Shown piece after piece: positions 1 through 11,250 of a stretch of DNA of 64,000 nucleotides (the stretch's first letter is position 1; each line of letters starts with the position of its first letter). Both the position numbers and the translations under genes were made by a program. The notes under the pieces are model-generated. The model was not told the origin of the DNA. It worked only from the letters and a program-made list of their open reading frames with translations, and made no database searches. The stretch is taken from NCBI GenBank assembly GCA_963777725.1, contig CAVZRR010000010.1, positions 17,087-81,086 on the forward strand. The letters run 5' to 3'. Source of the DNA: RPQJ01 sp963777725 (GTDB lineage Bacteria; Pseudomonadota; Gammaproteobacteria; Steroidobacterales; Steroidobacteraceae).

Positions 1-1430
<1,430 letters not shown>

Positions 1431-2499
1431 ACCCGCACGATCCGCAACGCACGTACAAGACGCCGCGCAAGGACGAGATGGGCATGGATTACGTGCGTGT
1501 ATGCCGATGCCACAGGCTCGGAAGTGCGGATCTCGCCGGCAGTGATCAACAACCTCGGCGTGCGCACCGAAGCGGCCACTGTCGCCGCGCTGCCGCGCCG
1601 CGCGCAAACCGTCGGATTCGTCAGCTTCGACGACCGTCGCGTGCGGCAGGTGCGGCCGCGCGCCGACGGCTGGATCGAGGGACTCTCGGTGCGCGCCCCG
1701 GGCGAGATCGTCAGCGTCGGGCAGCTGCTGTTCACCGTCTACTCGCCGATGCTCGAGAGCGCGCAACAGGAGTATCTCGATGCGATCCGGATCGGCAACG
1801 ACGATCTCGTCGCAGCCTCGCGCGACCGGCTGCGAGCCCTGGGACTCGATTCCGGGACGGTGCTGCGGCTCGCGAGCTCCGGTCGGGCCTCGGGTCGCGT
1901 GCCGTTCCATGCGCCGGTGGCGGGTGTCGTCACGGAGCTCGCGATTCGCGAGGGCGCGATGGTCACGCCCGACATGATGGCGATGACGATCACCGAGCTC
2001 GGCAGTCTCTGGGTCATCGCCGAAGTGCCGGAGTCGCAGGCTGGCTGGGTCACCCCGGGCACTGTGGCCGAGCTGCGCTTTCCGTCGCTGCCCGGAAAGA
2101 CGCTCGAGGGACACGTGCAGCACGTGTATCCGGAACTCAACATGGAGACGCGGACGGTGCGCGCGCGGATCGTGCTCGAGCGAGCCCGATGCAGGGATCC
2201 GCGCCAACATGCTCGCCAACGTCACGCTGCTCGGCGAGGCGGGCGCCGATGCGGTGACGATCCCGCGCAATGCGCTGATCCGCGGCGGCGCCGAGGACCG
2301 CGTCGTGATCGCTCTCGGCGGGGGCCGGTTCGCCCCGCGGCGCGTCGTGGCCGGTGCGGAGAGCGGCGAGCGCGTCGCCATCCTGGAGGGACTCGCGGCC
2401 GGCGAGCAGGTCGTCGTCGCCGGGCAGTTCCTGCTCGATTCGGAGGCGAACCTGCGCGCGGGATTCGGGCGGCTCGGTGAAGAGTCGGTGACACCGTGA
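1431..2499 (+). CDS. cusB: CusB-type efflux RND periplasmic adaptor, N-terminally truncated and frameshifted
   Basis: Membrane-fusion subunit that would link the CusA pump to an outer-membrane channel. The remaining N-terminus carries KDEMGMDY, the end of the metal-binding motif (KKDxMGMDY) typical of CusB. Then follow the barrel-sandwich and lipoyl regions (SPAVINNLGVRT, RVPFHAPVAGVV) and the C-terminal beta domains. Frame changes of +1 occur near 1497 (after MGMDYVRV) and near 2190 (before DAGIRANMLANV). The signal peptide and first part of the gene are missing and are replaced by the copA end in the same frame. The stop overlaps the cusA start by four bases (GTGA), so translation of the two is probably coupled. 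The family is clear; the native start is not in the sequence. Confidence 0.8.
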
Positions 2500-5400
2500 T
2501 CAACGCGATCATCCGCGCCTCGCTCGAGAATCGCGCCGTCGTGATGCTGGTCGCGGCGATGCTGACCGCGACGGGCGTGTATTCGTACCTGCGTACACCC
2601 GTGGATGCCTTGCCCGACCTCTCGGACGTGCAGGTCATCGTGCGCACCACCTACCCGGGCCAGGCGCCGCGGCTGGTCGAGGACCAGGTCACGTACCCGC
2701 TCACGACCGCGCTGCTGTCGGTGCCCGGCGCGACCGCGGTGCGCGGGTACTCGTTCTACGGCGACTCGTTCGTCAACGTGCTGTTCGCCGACGGCACGGA
2801 TCCTTACTGGGCGCGTTCGCGAGTGCTCGAGTACCTGAGCCAGGCCACGGCGCGCCTGCCGGAGGGCGTCCGGCCGGCGCTCGGCCCCGACGCGACCGGC
2901 GTGGGCTGGATCTACCAGTACGCGCTCGTCGATCGCAGCGGGCAGCACGACCTCGCGCAGCTGCGCTCGATCCAGGACTGGTTCCTGAAATTCGAGCTGC
3001 AGGCGCTCGACGGCGTGGCCGAGGTGGCCACGATCGGCGGCATGGTCAAGCAGTACCAGGTCGTGGTCGATCCGCTGCGGCTGCGCGGCTTCGGCATTCC
3101 GCTGATGATGGTCGAACAGGCCATCCGCGCCGGCAACCAGGAGTCGGGCGGCGCGGTCGTCGAGATGGCCGAGGCGGAGTACATGGTGCGCGTCACGGGC
3201 TACGTGCAGAGCATCGAGGACCTCGAGCGCATTCCGCTGATGGCGACGAAGGACGGTACGCCGGTGCTGCTGCGCGACGTCGCCGAGGTGCGCATGGGCC
3301 CGGAAATGCGCCGCGGCATCGGCGAGCTCGACGGCGAAGGCGAGGCCGTCGGCGGCGTGATCATCATGCGCAACGGCGAGAATGCGCGCGACACGATCGC
3401 GCGCGTCGTGGCGAAGCTCGACGAGCTCGGCGCGGGCCTGCCGGCGGGCGTCGAGGTGGTCACGACCTACGACCGCTCCTCGCTGATCCAGCGCGCCGTG
3501 GACAACCTGAACCGCAAGCTGCTCGACGAGTTCGTCGTCGTGGCGCTCGTCTGCTTCGTGTTCCTGTTCCACATCCGCTCCGGCCTGATCGTCGTGATCG
3601 TGACGCCGATCGCGGTGCTGGCCGCGTTCATCGTCATGCGGGCGCAGGGCATCAACGCGAACATCATGTCGCTCGGCGGCATCGCGATCGCGATCGGCAC
3701 GCTGGTGGATGCGGCGATCGTGATGACCGAGAACGTGCACAAGAAGCTCGAGCACGGCACGGTGGCCGAAGCCGATCGCATGGAGGCGATCTACCAGGGC
3801 TGCCGCGAGGTCGGTCCGTCGCTGTTCTTCTCGCTGATGATCGTGGCGCTGTCGTTCCTGCCGGTGTTCACGCTCGAAGCGCAGGAAGGACGGCTGTTCG
3901 CGCCGCTCGCCTACACGAAGACCTACGCGATGGTCTGGGCGTCGCTGCTGTCGATCACGCTGGTGCCGGTGCTGATTTACTGGCTGGTGCGCGGCAACAT
4001 CCGGCCCGAGGCCGCCAATCCGGTCAATCGGGCCACGATGGCCGCGTATCGGCCGTTCCTCGAGATTGCGCTCAGGGCGCCCTGGACGGTGACCGCCGCC
4101 GCGACGCTGCTGGTCGCTACTGACGCTGTGGCCCGCATCGCAGCTCGGCACGGAGTTCATGCCCGAGCTGGACGAGGGCGACTTCCTCTACATGCCGACG
4201 ACGCTACCCGGCTTGTCGGCCGATGCGGCGCGGGCGCTGCTGCAGCAGACCGACCGGCTGATCAAGACGGTGCCCGAGGTCGAGCGCGTCTTCGGCAAGG
4301 CGGGTCGCGCCGAGTCGGCGACCGATCCCGCGCCGATGGAAATGTTCGAGACCACGGTGATGCTGAAGCCACGCGACCAGTGGCGGCCGGGCATGACGCC
4401 GGAGAAGCTCAAGGCCGAGCTCGACGCGCTGGTGAAGTTCCCGGGACTGTCGAACGCATGGGGCTATCCGATCAAGACGCGCATCGACATGCTCGCGACC
4501 GGCATCCGCACGCCGGTCGGCATCAAGGTCATGGGACCGGACCTCGCCGTCATCGAGCGGCTCGGGCGCCGGATCGAGGCGATCCTGCGCGACGTGCCCG
4601 GAACGACTTCGGTCTACGCGGAGCGCACGGCGACGGGACGCTATCTCGACGTGGACATCGACCGCGTCGCCGCGGCGCGCTTCGGCCTGAACGTCAAGGA
4701 CGTGCAGGACGTCGTGTCGAGTGCCGTCGGCGGCATGACCGTGAGCTACACGGTCGAACGGCTCGAGCGGTACCCGATCAACCTGCGCTACCCGCAGGAC
4801 TTTCGCGACTCGCCGGACACGCTGCGAGCGTTGCCGATCGTGACGCCGACCGGCGCGAACATCACGCTGGCGGACGTCGCGCACGTCGCCGTCGCCGACG
4901 GCCCGGCGATGATCCGCAGCGAGAACGCGCGTCCCTCCGGGTGGGTCTTCGTGGACTTGCAGGGTCGTGATCTCGGCGGCTACGTCAACGAGGCCAAGTC
5001 GCGGGTCGCCAAGGAGCTCGAGTTGCCTCCAGGCTACAGCCTGGGGTGGTCGGGTCAGTACGAATACCTCGAGCGCGCTGCGGAGCGCCTCAAGGTGGTC
5101 GTGCCGCTCACGCTCGCAATCATCGTGCTGCTGCTCTACCTGAACTTCCGCAATGCGCGCGACGTCATGCTGATCCTTGGCACGCTGCCGTTCGCGCTGG
5201 TGGGCGGCGTCTGGTTGCTCTACCTGCTGGACTACGACTTCTCGATCGCAGCCGTGGTCGGCTTCATCGCGCTCGCCGGCGTGGCCGCGGAGACCGGAGT
5301 CGTGATGGTGATGTACCTGGAGCATGCTTGGAAGGTGCGGCGCGATGGCGCCGCGCAGGCGGGCCGCCAGCCCACGCGCGTCGAGCTGCGCGAAGCGATC

Positions 5401-5622
5401 GTCGAGGGCGCGTTGCTGCGCCTGCGCCCGAAGCTGATGACGGTGATCACGGTGATCGTCGGTCTGCTGCCAATCATGTGGGGAACGGGCACGGGTTCAG
5501 AGGTGATGCGGCGGATCGCGGCCCCGATGGTGGGCGGGATGGTTTCGGCGACCTTGCTGACGCTGGTGATCATTCCGTCGCTGTACCTGATCGTGAACGG
5601 CTGGCGACTGCCAAAGGCGTAA
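2496..5622 (+). CDS. cusA: CusA-type heavy-metal efflux RND transporter (one frameshift)
   Basis: Proton-driven inner-membrane RND pump for Cu(I)/Ag(I), about 1040 residues when both parts are joined, the normal length for the HME subfamily. The GTG start overlaps the cusB stop. The first part holds TM1, the porter subdomains (PDLSDVQVIVRTTYPGQAP) and the TM4 region GTLVDAAIVMTENVHKKLE with its conserved acidic residue. A single +1 change near 4118 moves the frame to the second part, which starts LWPASQLGTEFMPELDEGDFL and continues through the second porter half and TM8-12. The ten-base gap to copA and shared strand suggest one cusBA-copA transcript. Substrate is inferred from family and neighbours. 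Confidence 0.9.
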
Positions 5623-5631
5623 AATCCCGGC

Positions 5632-7932
5632 ATGAACGAAACGAATCCGACCGGGGACTGCTGTCACGCAGCGCCCAAGGTGGCGCCACGGCCAGCGGCC
5701 GGCGACTGTTGCCATGCGCCTGCGGCCGTCGCTGCGCCGGCGCCTGTGGCAAAGCACGAGTGCTGTCACGCTGCGGCAGCTGCCGGCGCCTCGAACGCTC
5801 CTGCGGTCGCGCGTGCCGCGGTCACCGCGGCCTATTTTTGCCCGATGTGCCCCGGCGTCGAGAGTGACGTGTCGGGCAGTTGCCCGAAATGTGGCATGGC
5901 CCTCGAGTCCGCATTGCCGGTCGCGGATGCCGGCGAGGATCCCGAGCTGCGCGACATGGGCCGGCGCTTCTGGATTGCGCTTGCCCTGACGGTGCCGCTG
6001 GTCCTGTACGCAATGGCCGGCATGGGCGGCCTGCTGCCGACCGTGCTGGCCGGTTCCGGCCTGCCATGGGTGCAGTTCACGCTCGCCACCCCGGTCGTTC
6101 TATGGTGCGGCTGGCCGCTGCTCGCGCGCGGCTGGCGTTCGCTGGCGACGCGCCAGCTCAACATGTTCACGCTGATCGGCCTCGGCGTCGGCGTCGCGTA
6201 CGGATTCAGCGTCGTGGCGACAGTGGCGCCCGCGCTGTTGCCGGATTCTCTGCAGCACGGCGGACACGCTGCGCTCTACTACGAGTCCGCCGCGATGATC
6301 GTGACGCTCGTGCTGCTCGGGCAGGTGCTGGAACTGCGTGCCCGTCATCGCACGGGCGCCGCCTTGCGTGCGTTGCTCGATCTCACGCCGAAAGAGGCGC
6401 TGCGCCTCGGCGAGGATGGCGTCGAGGCGGTGGTGCCGCTTCAGGACGTTCGGGTCGGCGACCGGCTGCGCGTGCGGCCGGGCGAAAAGGTGCCGGTGGA
6501 CGGCGTCGTGCTCGAAGGTCGCGGTGCCGTGGACGAGTCGATGATCACCGGCGAGTCGCTGCCCGTTGCCAAGGCGCCCGGCGAAGTCGTCGTGGGTGGC
6601 GCCGTCAACGGCGTTGTTTCGTTCGTGATGCGAGCGGAGCGCGTGGGAACCGAGACCTTGCTGGCGCGCATCGTGCAGACGGTGGCCGAGGCCCAGCGTA
6701 GCCGGGCGCCGGTGCAGGCGCTCGCGGATCGCGTCTCGGCGTGGTTCGTGCCCGCGGTCGTGGCGGTCGCGGTGGTCGCGGCCCTTGCGTGGTGGTTTTT
6801 CGGACCAGAGCCGCGGCTTGCGTACGCGGTCGTCGTGGCTGTGAGCACGGTAATCATCGCCTGTCCCTGCGCGCTGGGCCTCGCCACGCCGATGTCGATG
6901 ACGGTCGCGATGGGGCGCGGCGCGCAAGCCGGCGTGCTGTTCCGCAGTGCCGAGGCGCTCGAGCACCTGCGCGAAATCGACACCGTGGTGCTGGACAAGA
7001 CCGGCACGCTGACCGCAGGCCGGCCCGAGGTCGTCAGCGTGATCCCGGTGGAGGACGTGGCGGAGACGGAATTGCTGCGCTTCGCGGCAAGCCTCGAGCA
7101 GGCCAGCGAGCACCCACTGGCCGCGGCCGTCGTGACGGCGGCGAAGGCGCGCGGACTACGCCTCGGCCGCAGCTATGGTTTTGCGGCGGTGCCGGGCCAG
7201 GGCGCGACCGGCGTCGTGCAGATGCGCAAGGTGGCCGTTGGCAACCGGGCGCTGATGGGGGCGGCTGGTATCGACGTGCAGGCCCTCGAGCCCGAGGCGC
7301 AGCGCCTGCGAACTCTCGGGCAGACCGTCGTCTTCGTCGCCCTCGACGGCGAGCCGGTGGGACTGCTCGGGCTGGCGGATCCGCTCAAGGCGGAGGCGTG
7401 GGAGGTCGTGCAGCAGTTGAAGGCCGACGGCATCGACGTCGTGATCCTGTCGGGTGACCACGAGGAGTCCGTGCGCGCGGTCGCGGGCCAACTGGGCGTC
7501 GCCGAGGTGGCCGCAGGGGTCTTGCCGGAACAGAAGGCGGACCGGCTGCGAGAACTCAAGGCCGGCGGGCGCAAGGTGGCGATGGTCGGCGACGGCATCA
7601 ATGACGCACCCGCGCTCGCGGTGGCCGACGTCGGCATCGCGATGGGAGCCGGCACCGACATCGCCAGGCAGACCGCGGGGGTGACGCTGGTCAGCGGTGA
7701 TCTGCGCGGGCTGCTGCGTGCCATCCGGCTCAGCGAGGCCACGATGCGCAACGTGGGCCAGAACCTGCTGTTCGCGTTCGGCTACAACGCGCTCGGCGTG
7801 CCGCTGGCGGCCGGAGTTCTGTACCCGCTGACGGGCTTGCTGCTGACGCCCGCGTTCGCTGCCGCGGCGATGTCGTTGAGCTCGGTCAGCGTGATCGGCA
7901 ACGCCTTGCGATTGCGCCAGATCAAGATTTGA
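5632..7932 (+). CDS. copA: Copper-translocating P1B-type ATPase (intact copy)
   Basis: Exports Cu(I) from the cytoplasm across the inner membrane at the cost of ATP; 766 residues. The N-terminus has no classical CxxC HMA domain. It carries three Cys-Cys-His motifs (about residues 10-12, 26-28 and 44-46) in an Ala/Pro-rich linker, then a heavy-metal-binding ribbon (YFCPMC at about 68-73, CPKCGM at about 88). Then come eight predicted TM segments, TGES at about 305, CPC at about 413, DKTGTLTAG at about 455 and GDGINDAPAL at about 653. It lies ten bases downstream of cusA in the same direction. The frame is unbroken, in contrast to the copy at the window start. The CCH motifs look like an accessory metal-binding tail. 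Confidence 0.95.
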   Translation: MNETNPTGDCCHAAPKVAPRPAAGDCCHAPAAVAAPAPVAKHECCHAAAAAGASNAPAVARAAVTAAYFCPMCPGVESDVSGSCPKCGMALESALPVADAGEDPELRDMGRRFWIALALTVPLVLYAMAGMGGLLPTVLAGSGLPWVQFTLATPVVLWCGWPLLARGWRSLATRQLNMFTLIGLGVGVAYGFSVVATVAPALLPDSLQHGGHAALYYESAAMIVTLVLLGQVLELRARHRTGAALRALLDLTPKEALRLGEDGVEAVVPLQDVRVGDRLRVRPGEKVPVDGVVLEGRGAVDESMITGESLPVAKAPGEVVVGGAVNGVVSFVMRAERVGTETLLARIVQTVAEAQRSRAPVQALADRVSAWFVPAVVAVAVVAALAWWFFGPEPRLAYAVVVAVSTVIIACPCALGLATPMSMTVAMGRGAQAGVLFRSAEALEHLREIDTVVLDKTGTLTAGRPEVVSVIPVEDVAETELLRFAASLEQASEHPLAAAVVTAAKARGLRLGRSYGFAAVPGQGATGVVQMRKVAVGNRALMGAAGIDVQALEPEAQRLRTLGQTVVFVALDGEPVGLLGLADPLKAEAWEVVQQLKADGIDVVILSGDHEESVRAVAGQLGVAEVAAGVLPEQKADRLRELKAGGRKVAMVGDGINDAPALAVADVGIAMGAGTDIARQTAGVTLVSGDLRGLLRAIRLSEATMRNVGQNLLFAFGYNALGVPLAAGVLYPLTGLLLTPAFAAAAMSLSSVSVIGNALRLRQIKI
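6472..7899 (+). repeat. Direct repeat copy B (within intact copA)
   Basis: This is the partner of 1-1430, same orientation, beginning in the RPGEKVPVDG codons and ending at the SVSVIG codons. The copies differ mainly by scattered synonymous changes plus the two single-base insertions of copy A. Scattered third-position differences show that the duplication is not brand new, and they argue against a pure assembly duplication of one read set. Confidence 0.88.
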
Positions 7933-8052
7933 TCAAGTAAACAGAAACATTCGATAACTAATTGAAATTAATATAAATGTAACAGTCCAGAAACGCGGGA
8001 GTCACGAGCTGCGCGCAGCCTGCACGCAGGTATCGCAGGAGGAGCGCAACGC

Positions 8053-8573
8053 GTGGCTGACGCATCGGCTGTCGGACTGTGGCGCCGCATCGATCTTGCC
8101 GAGCGCTCGCTCTGCCTGCGGATCAACCGGGGCTGCCACCGGGCCCAGGTGCGATCGCTGTTCGTGGTCGCGAGCCGGCTGGGCGACGGAGTGTTCTGGT
8201 ACGCATTGATGGCGAGCCTCGCGTTGATCGGCGGCGATGCGGGCGCCCGAGCCGCGTTGCAGATGGCCGTCGCGGGCCTGGTGGGCACCGCACTCTATCG
8301 GTCGCTGAAGGAGCGACTGGTCCGCGAACGGCCGTTCGTATCGCACGCGGGAATCCTGCGTGGTACGGCACCGCTCGACCGCTACAGCTTTCCGTCCGGG
8401 CACACGCTGCATGCCGTGTGCTTCTCCGCGATCGCGATCTCCAGTTACCCGGGCCTGGCTTGGCTGCTCGTGCCGTTCGCGTCGCGGCGGCGGGTCGTCC
8501 CGGCCTGCACTACCCGACGGACGTGGCGCGGGCGGCGCTCGCGACCACCGCGACGAGGTTCTGGCCCATCTGA
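8053..8573 (+). CDS. PAP2-family phosphatase (membrane phosphoesterase), frameshifted near 8490
   Basis: Likely acid phosphatase of the PAP2/PgpB type acting on lipid or undecaprenyl phosphates at the membrane. The three family motifs are visible: KERLVRERP (KxxxxxxRP), SFPSGHTLHA (PSGH), and, after a frame change, PGLHYPTDV, which supplies the His and Asp of the third motif. The break lies in the GC run 8482-8500 and fits loss of one C; this is one of the few shifts here that is not +1. The start is the GTG at 8053, preceded by an AGGAGGAG-like ribosome site. About 170 residues when repaired. Substrate cannot be told. Confidence 0.75.
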
Positions 8574-8624
8574 CGCGCGGACCGGTACCATCGCCGGCAA
8601 CCTCAGGTTGGCACGGCGATCCCG

Positions 8625-9749
8625 ATGACCCGCACACTCGACAGCGAACCACGCCGCGATGGCTACCGCATGCCCGGCGAGTTCGAGCCGCACGCGGGCT
8701 GCTGGATGTTGTGGCCCGAGCGGCCCGACAACTGGCGCCTCGGCGGCAAGCCGGCGCAACAGGCGTTCGTCGCGGTCGCCGCCGCGATCGCCGGCAGTGA
8801 ACCCGTCTCGGTGGGCGCGTCGGCCGGCCAGTATGCGAATGCGCGCCGCCTGCTGCCGGCCGCGGTGCGAGTCGTCGAAATCTCGAGCAACGATGCCTGG
8901 ATGCGCGACGTCGGGCCCACTTTCGTCGTCAACGACCGCGGCGGCCTGCGCGGCATCGACTGGACGTTCAACGCGTGGGGCGGGCTCGACGGCGGACTCT
9001 ATTTCCCGTGGGACAGGGACGACGCCGTGGCGCAGAAGGTGCTGGAGATCGAGCGCTGCGATCGCTATCGCGCGCCTTTCGTACTCGAGGGCGGCGCGAT
9101 CCACGTCGACGGGCAGGGCACGCTGATCACCACCGAAGAGTGCCTGCTCAACCGCAACCGCAACCCGGAACTGTCGCGCGAGCAGATCGAGCGGCTGCTG
9201 AAGCGTTACCTGCACGTCGACCAGATCGTCTGGCTCGGCAGGGGCGTCCACCACGACGAGACCGATGGCCACGTCGACAACCTCTGCGCGTACGTGAAGC
9301 CGGCCGAAGTGGTGCTCACCTGGACCGACGATCGCAGCGATCCCCAGTACGAGATCTCGCGGGAAGCGTACGAGCGGCTGATGCAGTCCCGGGACGCGCG
9401 CGGCCGGCGCTTCAAGGTGCACAAGCTGCATCAGCCGGGCCCGCTGCAGATGACGCGCCAGGAGGCCGAGGGCGTCGATGCGGCGGAGGGCACGCAGCCT
9501 CGCGAGGCGGATTCGCGCCTCGCTGCGTCGTACGTGAATTTCTACCTCGGCACGAAGCGCGTCGTGGTGCCGTTGCTCGACGAGCGGCGCGACGGCGCCG
9601 CACAGCGCAAGCTCAAGGCGCTGTTTCCGGGGCGCGAGATCGTCGGCGTGCCGGGCCGGGAAATCCTGCTCGGCGGCGGCAACGTGCACTGCATCACGCA
9701 GCAGGTGCCGTTGGCGCGGGCGCGGCAGCGGATCGCGCGACGCGGCTGA
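8625..9749 (+). CDS. aguA: Agmatine deiminase
   Basis: Hydrolyses agmatine to N-carbamoylputrescine and ammonia in the arginine-decarboxylase route to putrescine; cytoplasmic. The 374 residues match the usual family length. Recognisable family blocks include MPGEFEPHAGCWMLWP near the start, NDAWMRDVGPTFVV, the region FVLEGGAIHVDGQGT with its acidic and His residues, HHDETDGHVDN, and the C-terminal GGGNVHCITQQ with the nucleophilic Cys. The frame is intact. It lies 19 bases upstream of the polyphosphate:AMP phosphotransferase gene and may be co-transcribed, though no functional tie is obvious. No aguB (N-carbamoylputrescine amidohydrolase) is seen nearby. Confidence 0.95.
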   Translation: MTRTLDSEPRRDGYRMPGEFEPHAGCWMLWPERPDNWRLGGKPAQQAFVAVAAAIAGSEPVSVGASAGQYANARRLLPAAVRVVEISSNDAWMRDVGPTFVVNDRGGLRGIDWTFNAWGGLDGGLYFPWDRDDAVAQKVLEIERCDRYRAPFVLEGGAIHVDGQGTLITTEECLLNRNRNPELSREQIERLLKRYLHVDQIVWLGRGVHHDETDGHVDNLCAYVKPAEVVLTWTDDRSDPQYEISREAYERLMQSRDARGRRFKVHKLHQPGPLQMTRQEAEGVDAAEGTQPREADSRLAASYVNFYLGTKRVVVPLLDERRDGAAQRKLKALFPGREIVGVPGREILLGGGNVHCITQQVPLARARQRIARRG

Positions 9750-9768
9750 CCCCGGAAAGGATCTCGAC

Positions 9769-11250
9769 ATGTTGCACGAAGCGTTGAGCGGACGACGGCT
9801 CACCAAGCTCGAGTACCAGCACGAGCTGCCGAAGCTGCAGGACCGGCTGCTCGATGCTCAGTTCGAGCTGCGCAAGTCGACGGCGCGGGCCGTCGCGGTC
9901 ATCGTCACGGGGATCCCGGGCGCCGGGCGCAGCGAAGTGGTCAACGAGTTGCTCGGCTGGCTCGACCCGAAGTTCGTCACCGTGTACGGTTTCGGCGCGC
10001 CGAACGAGGTCGAGCGGCAGCGCCCGCCGCTGTGGCGCTTCTGGCGGATCATGCCGCCGAAGGGGCGCATCGTGATCCTGCACTCGGGCTGGTACGAGGA
10101 TTTCCTCGGCGCGTCGGTGCGTACGCCGGACCGTGACCCGGCCATCGTTCGCCGCGAGATCGAGCGGATCCAGCGCCACGAGCGCATGCTGGTCGCGGAA
10201 GGCGTCGCGGTCGTCAAGGTGCACCTGCACATCGGCCCGGAACTGCAGCGCAAGCGCATCCGGCGCCACTTCAAGGACAGGACCACCCGCTGGCGCGTCA
10301 CCGCCGAGGATCACTGGCAGGCGCGTCACTATCCTCGAGTCGAGCGCGCGCTCGAGCACTGCCTGAAGGTGACGGACCAGCCGAGCGCACCGTGGCACGT
10401 CATCGACGGCACGGATCGCCAGCACCGGGCGCTCGAGGTCGGCAAGGTGCTGCTGGCCGGAATCGAGGGGCGACTGGGCGAGCCCTCGCGTGGCCGCACG
10501 CGCTCAGCTGTTGCAGCCGCGCGGCGCAGGGCCGCGACCATCCGGTTGCCCACGACCCATTCCGGACCGCCGGTCGCGGAGGAGGACTACGACCGCTCGC
10601 TCGAAGAGTTGCAGGGGCGGCTGGCCTTGCTGTCGCGGCGCCGCAGGTTCGTCAAGCATTCGGTCGTGGTCGTGCTGGAGGGGATGGACGCCTCCGGCAA
10701 GGGCGGCTCGATCCGGCGCATCACGGCCGCACTCGATGCACGGCAGTATCGCGTCGTGCCGATCTCCGCGCCGACGCCCGAGGAGAAGGCGCGGCCGTAC
10801 CTGTGGCGCTTCTGGTTCCAGTTGCCGCCTCGCGGCAACTACACGATCTTCGATCGCACCTGGTACGGGCGGGTGCTCGTCGAGCGCGTGCGCCGCTTCG
10901 CGGACGCGCCGGACTGGCAGCGGGCCTATGATGAGATTAACGAGTTCGAGCAGCAACTCGTCGAGCACCAGATCGTCGTCGCGAAGTTCTGGATGTCGGT
11001 GAGCCCGGCCGAGCAGCTTGCGCGCTTCGCCGAGCGCGATCGCAACCGGCTCAAGCGCTTCAAGGTCGATCCGGAGGACTGGATCAATCGCAAGCTCTGG
11101 AAGCCCTACCAGGCGGCGGCGCGCGACATGCTGGCGCTGACCAGCACGCCGCACGCGCCGTGGACCATCGTGCCGGCCGACGACAAGCGCCACGCGCGGC
11201 TCACGGTGCTGCGCGGGTTGTGCGAGCGGATCGAGTCCGCGCTCGGCTAG
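9769..11250 (+). CDS. pap: Polyphosphate:AMP phosphotransferase (two fused PPK2 domains)
   Basis: Transfers phosphate from polyphosphate to AMP to make ADP; 493 residues in two PPK2 domains. The first (about 1-240) has a degenerate P-loop (GIPGAGRSE) and a HSGWYED segment in place of the usual DRSWY. The second (about 270-493) has the canonical GMDASGKGG Walker A and FDRTWYGRVLVERV lid/Walker B region, so it is probably the catalytic domain. This asymmetry is typical of the PAP-type two-domain PPK2 group. The stop overlaps the convergent TonB-dependent receptor stop by four bases. A single-domain PPK2 is encoded at 49251-50162. Confidence 0.9.
   Translation: MLHEALSGRRLTKLEYQHELPKLQDRLLDAQFELRKSTARAVAVIVTGIPGAGRSEVVNELLGWLDPKFVTVYGFGAPNEVERQRPPLWRFWRIMPPKGRIVILHSGWYEDFLGASVRTPDRDPAIVRREIERIQRHERMLVAEGVAVVKVHLHIGPELQRKRIRRHFKDRTTRWRVTAEDHWQARHYPRVERALEHCLKVTDQPSAPWHVIDGTDRQHRALEVGKVLLAGIEGRLGEPSRGRTRSAVAAARRRAATIRLPTTHSGPPVAEEDYDRSLEELQGRLALLSRRRRFVKHSVVVVLEGMDASGKGGSIRRITAALDARQYRVVPISAPTPEEKARPYLWRFWFQLPPRGNYTIFDRTWYGRVLVERVRRFADAPDWQRAYDEINEFEQQLVEHQIVVAKFWMSVSPAEQLARFAERDRNRLKRFKVDPEDWINRKLWKPYQAAARDMLALTSTPHAPWTIVPADDKRHARLTVLRGLCERIESALG

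Noticed and set aside
2100..4200. Programmed +1 ribosomal frameshifting in cusB and cusA
   Set aside because: No slippery site or pseudoknot, and many unrelated genes in the window show the same kind of break.
7911..7990. Small AT-rich patch and GATCAA-TTGATC hairpin after copA
   Set aside because: The hairpin is short, lacks a following T run and the patch is ordinary spacer, so a terminator call is not supported.
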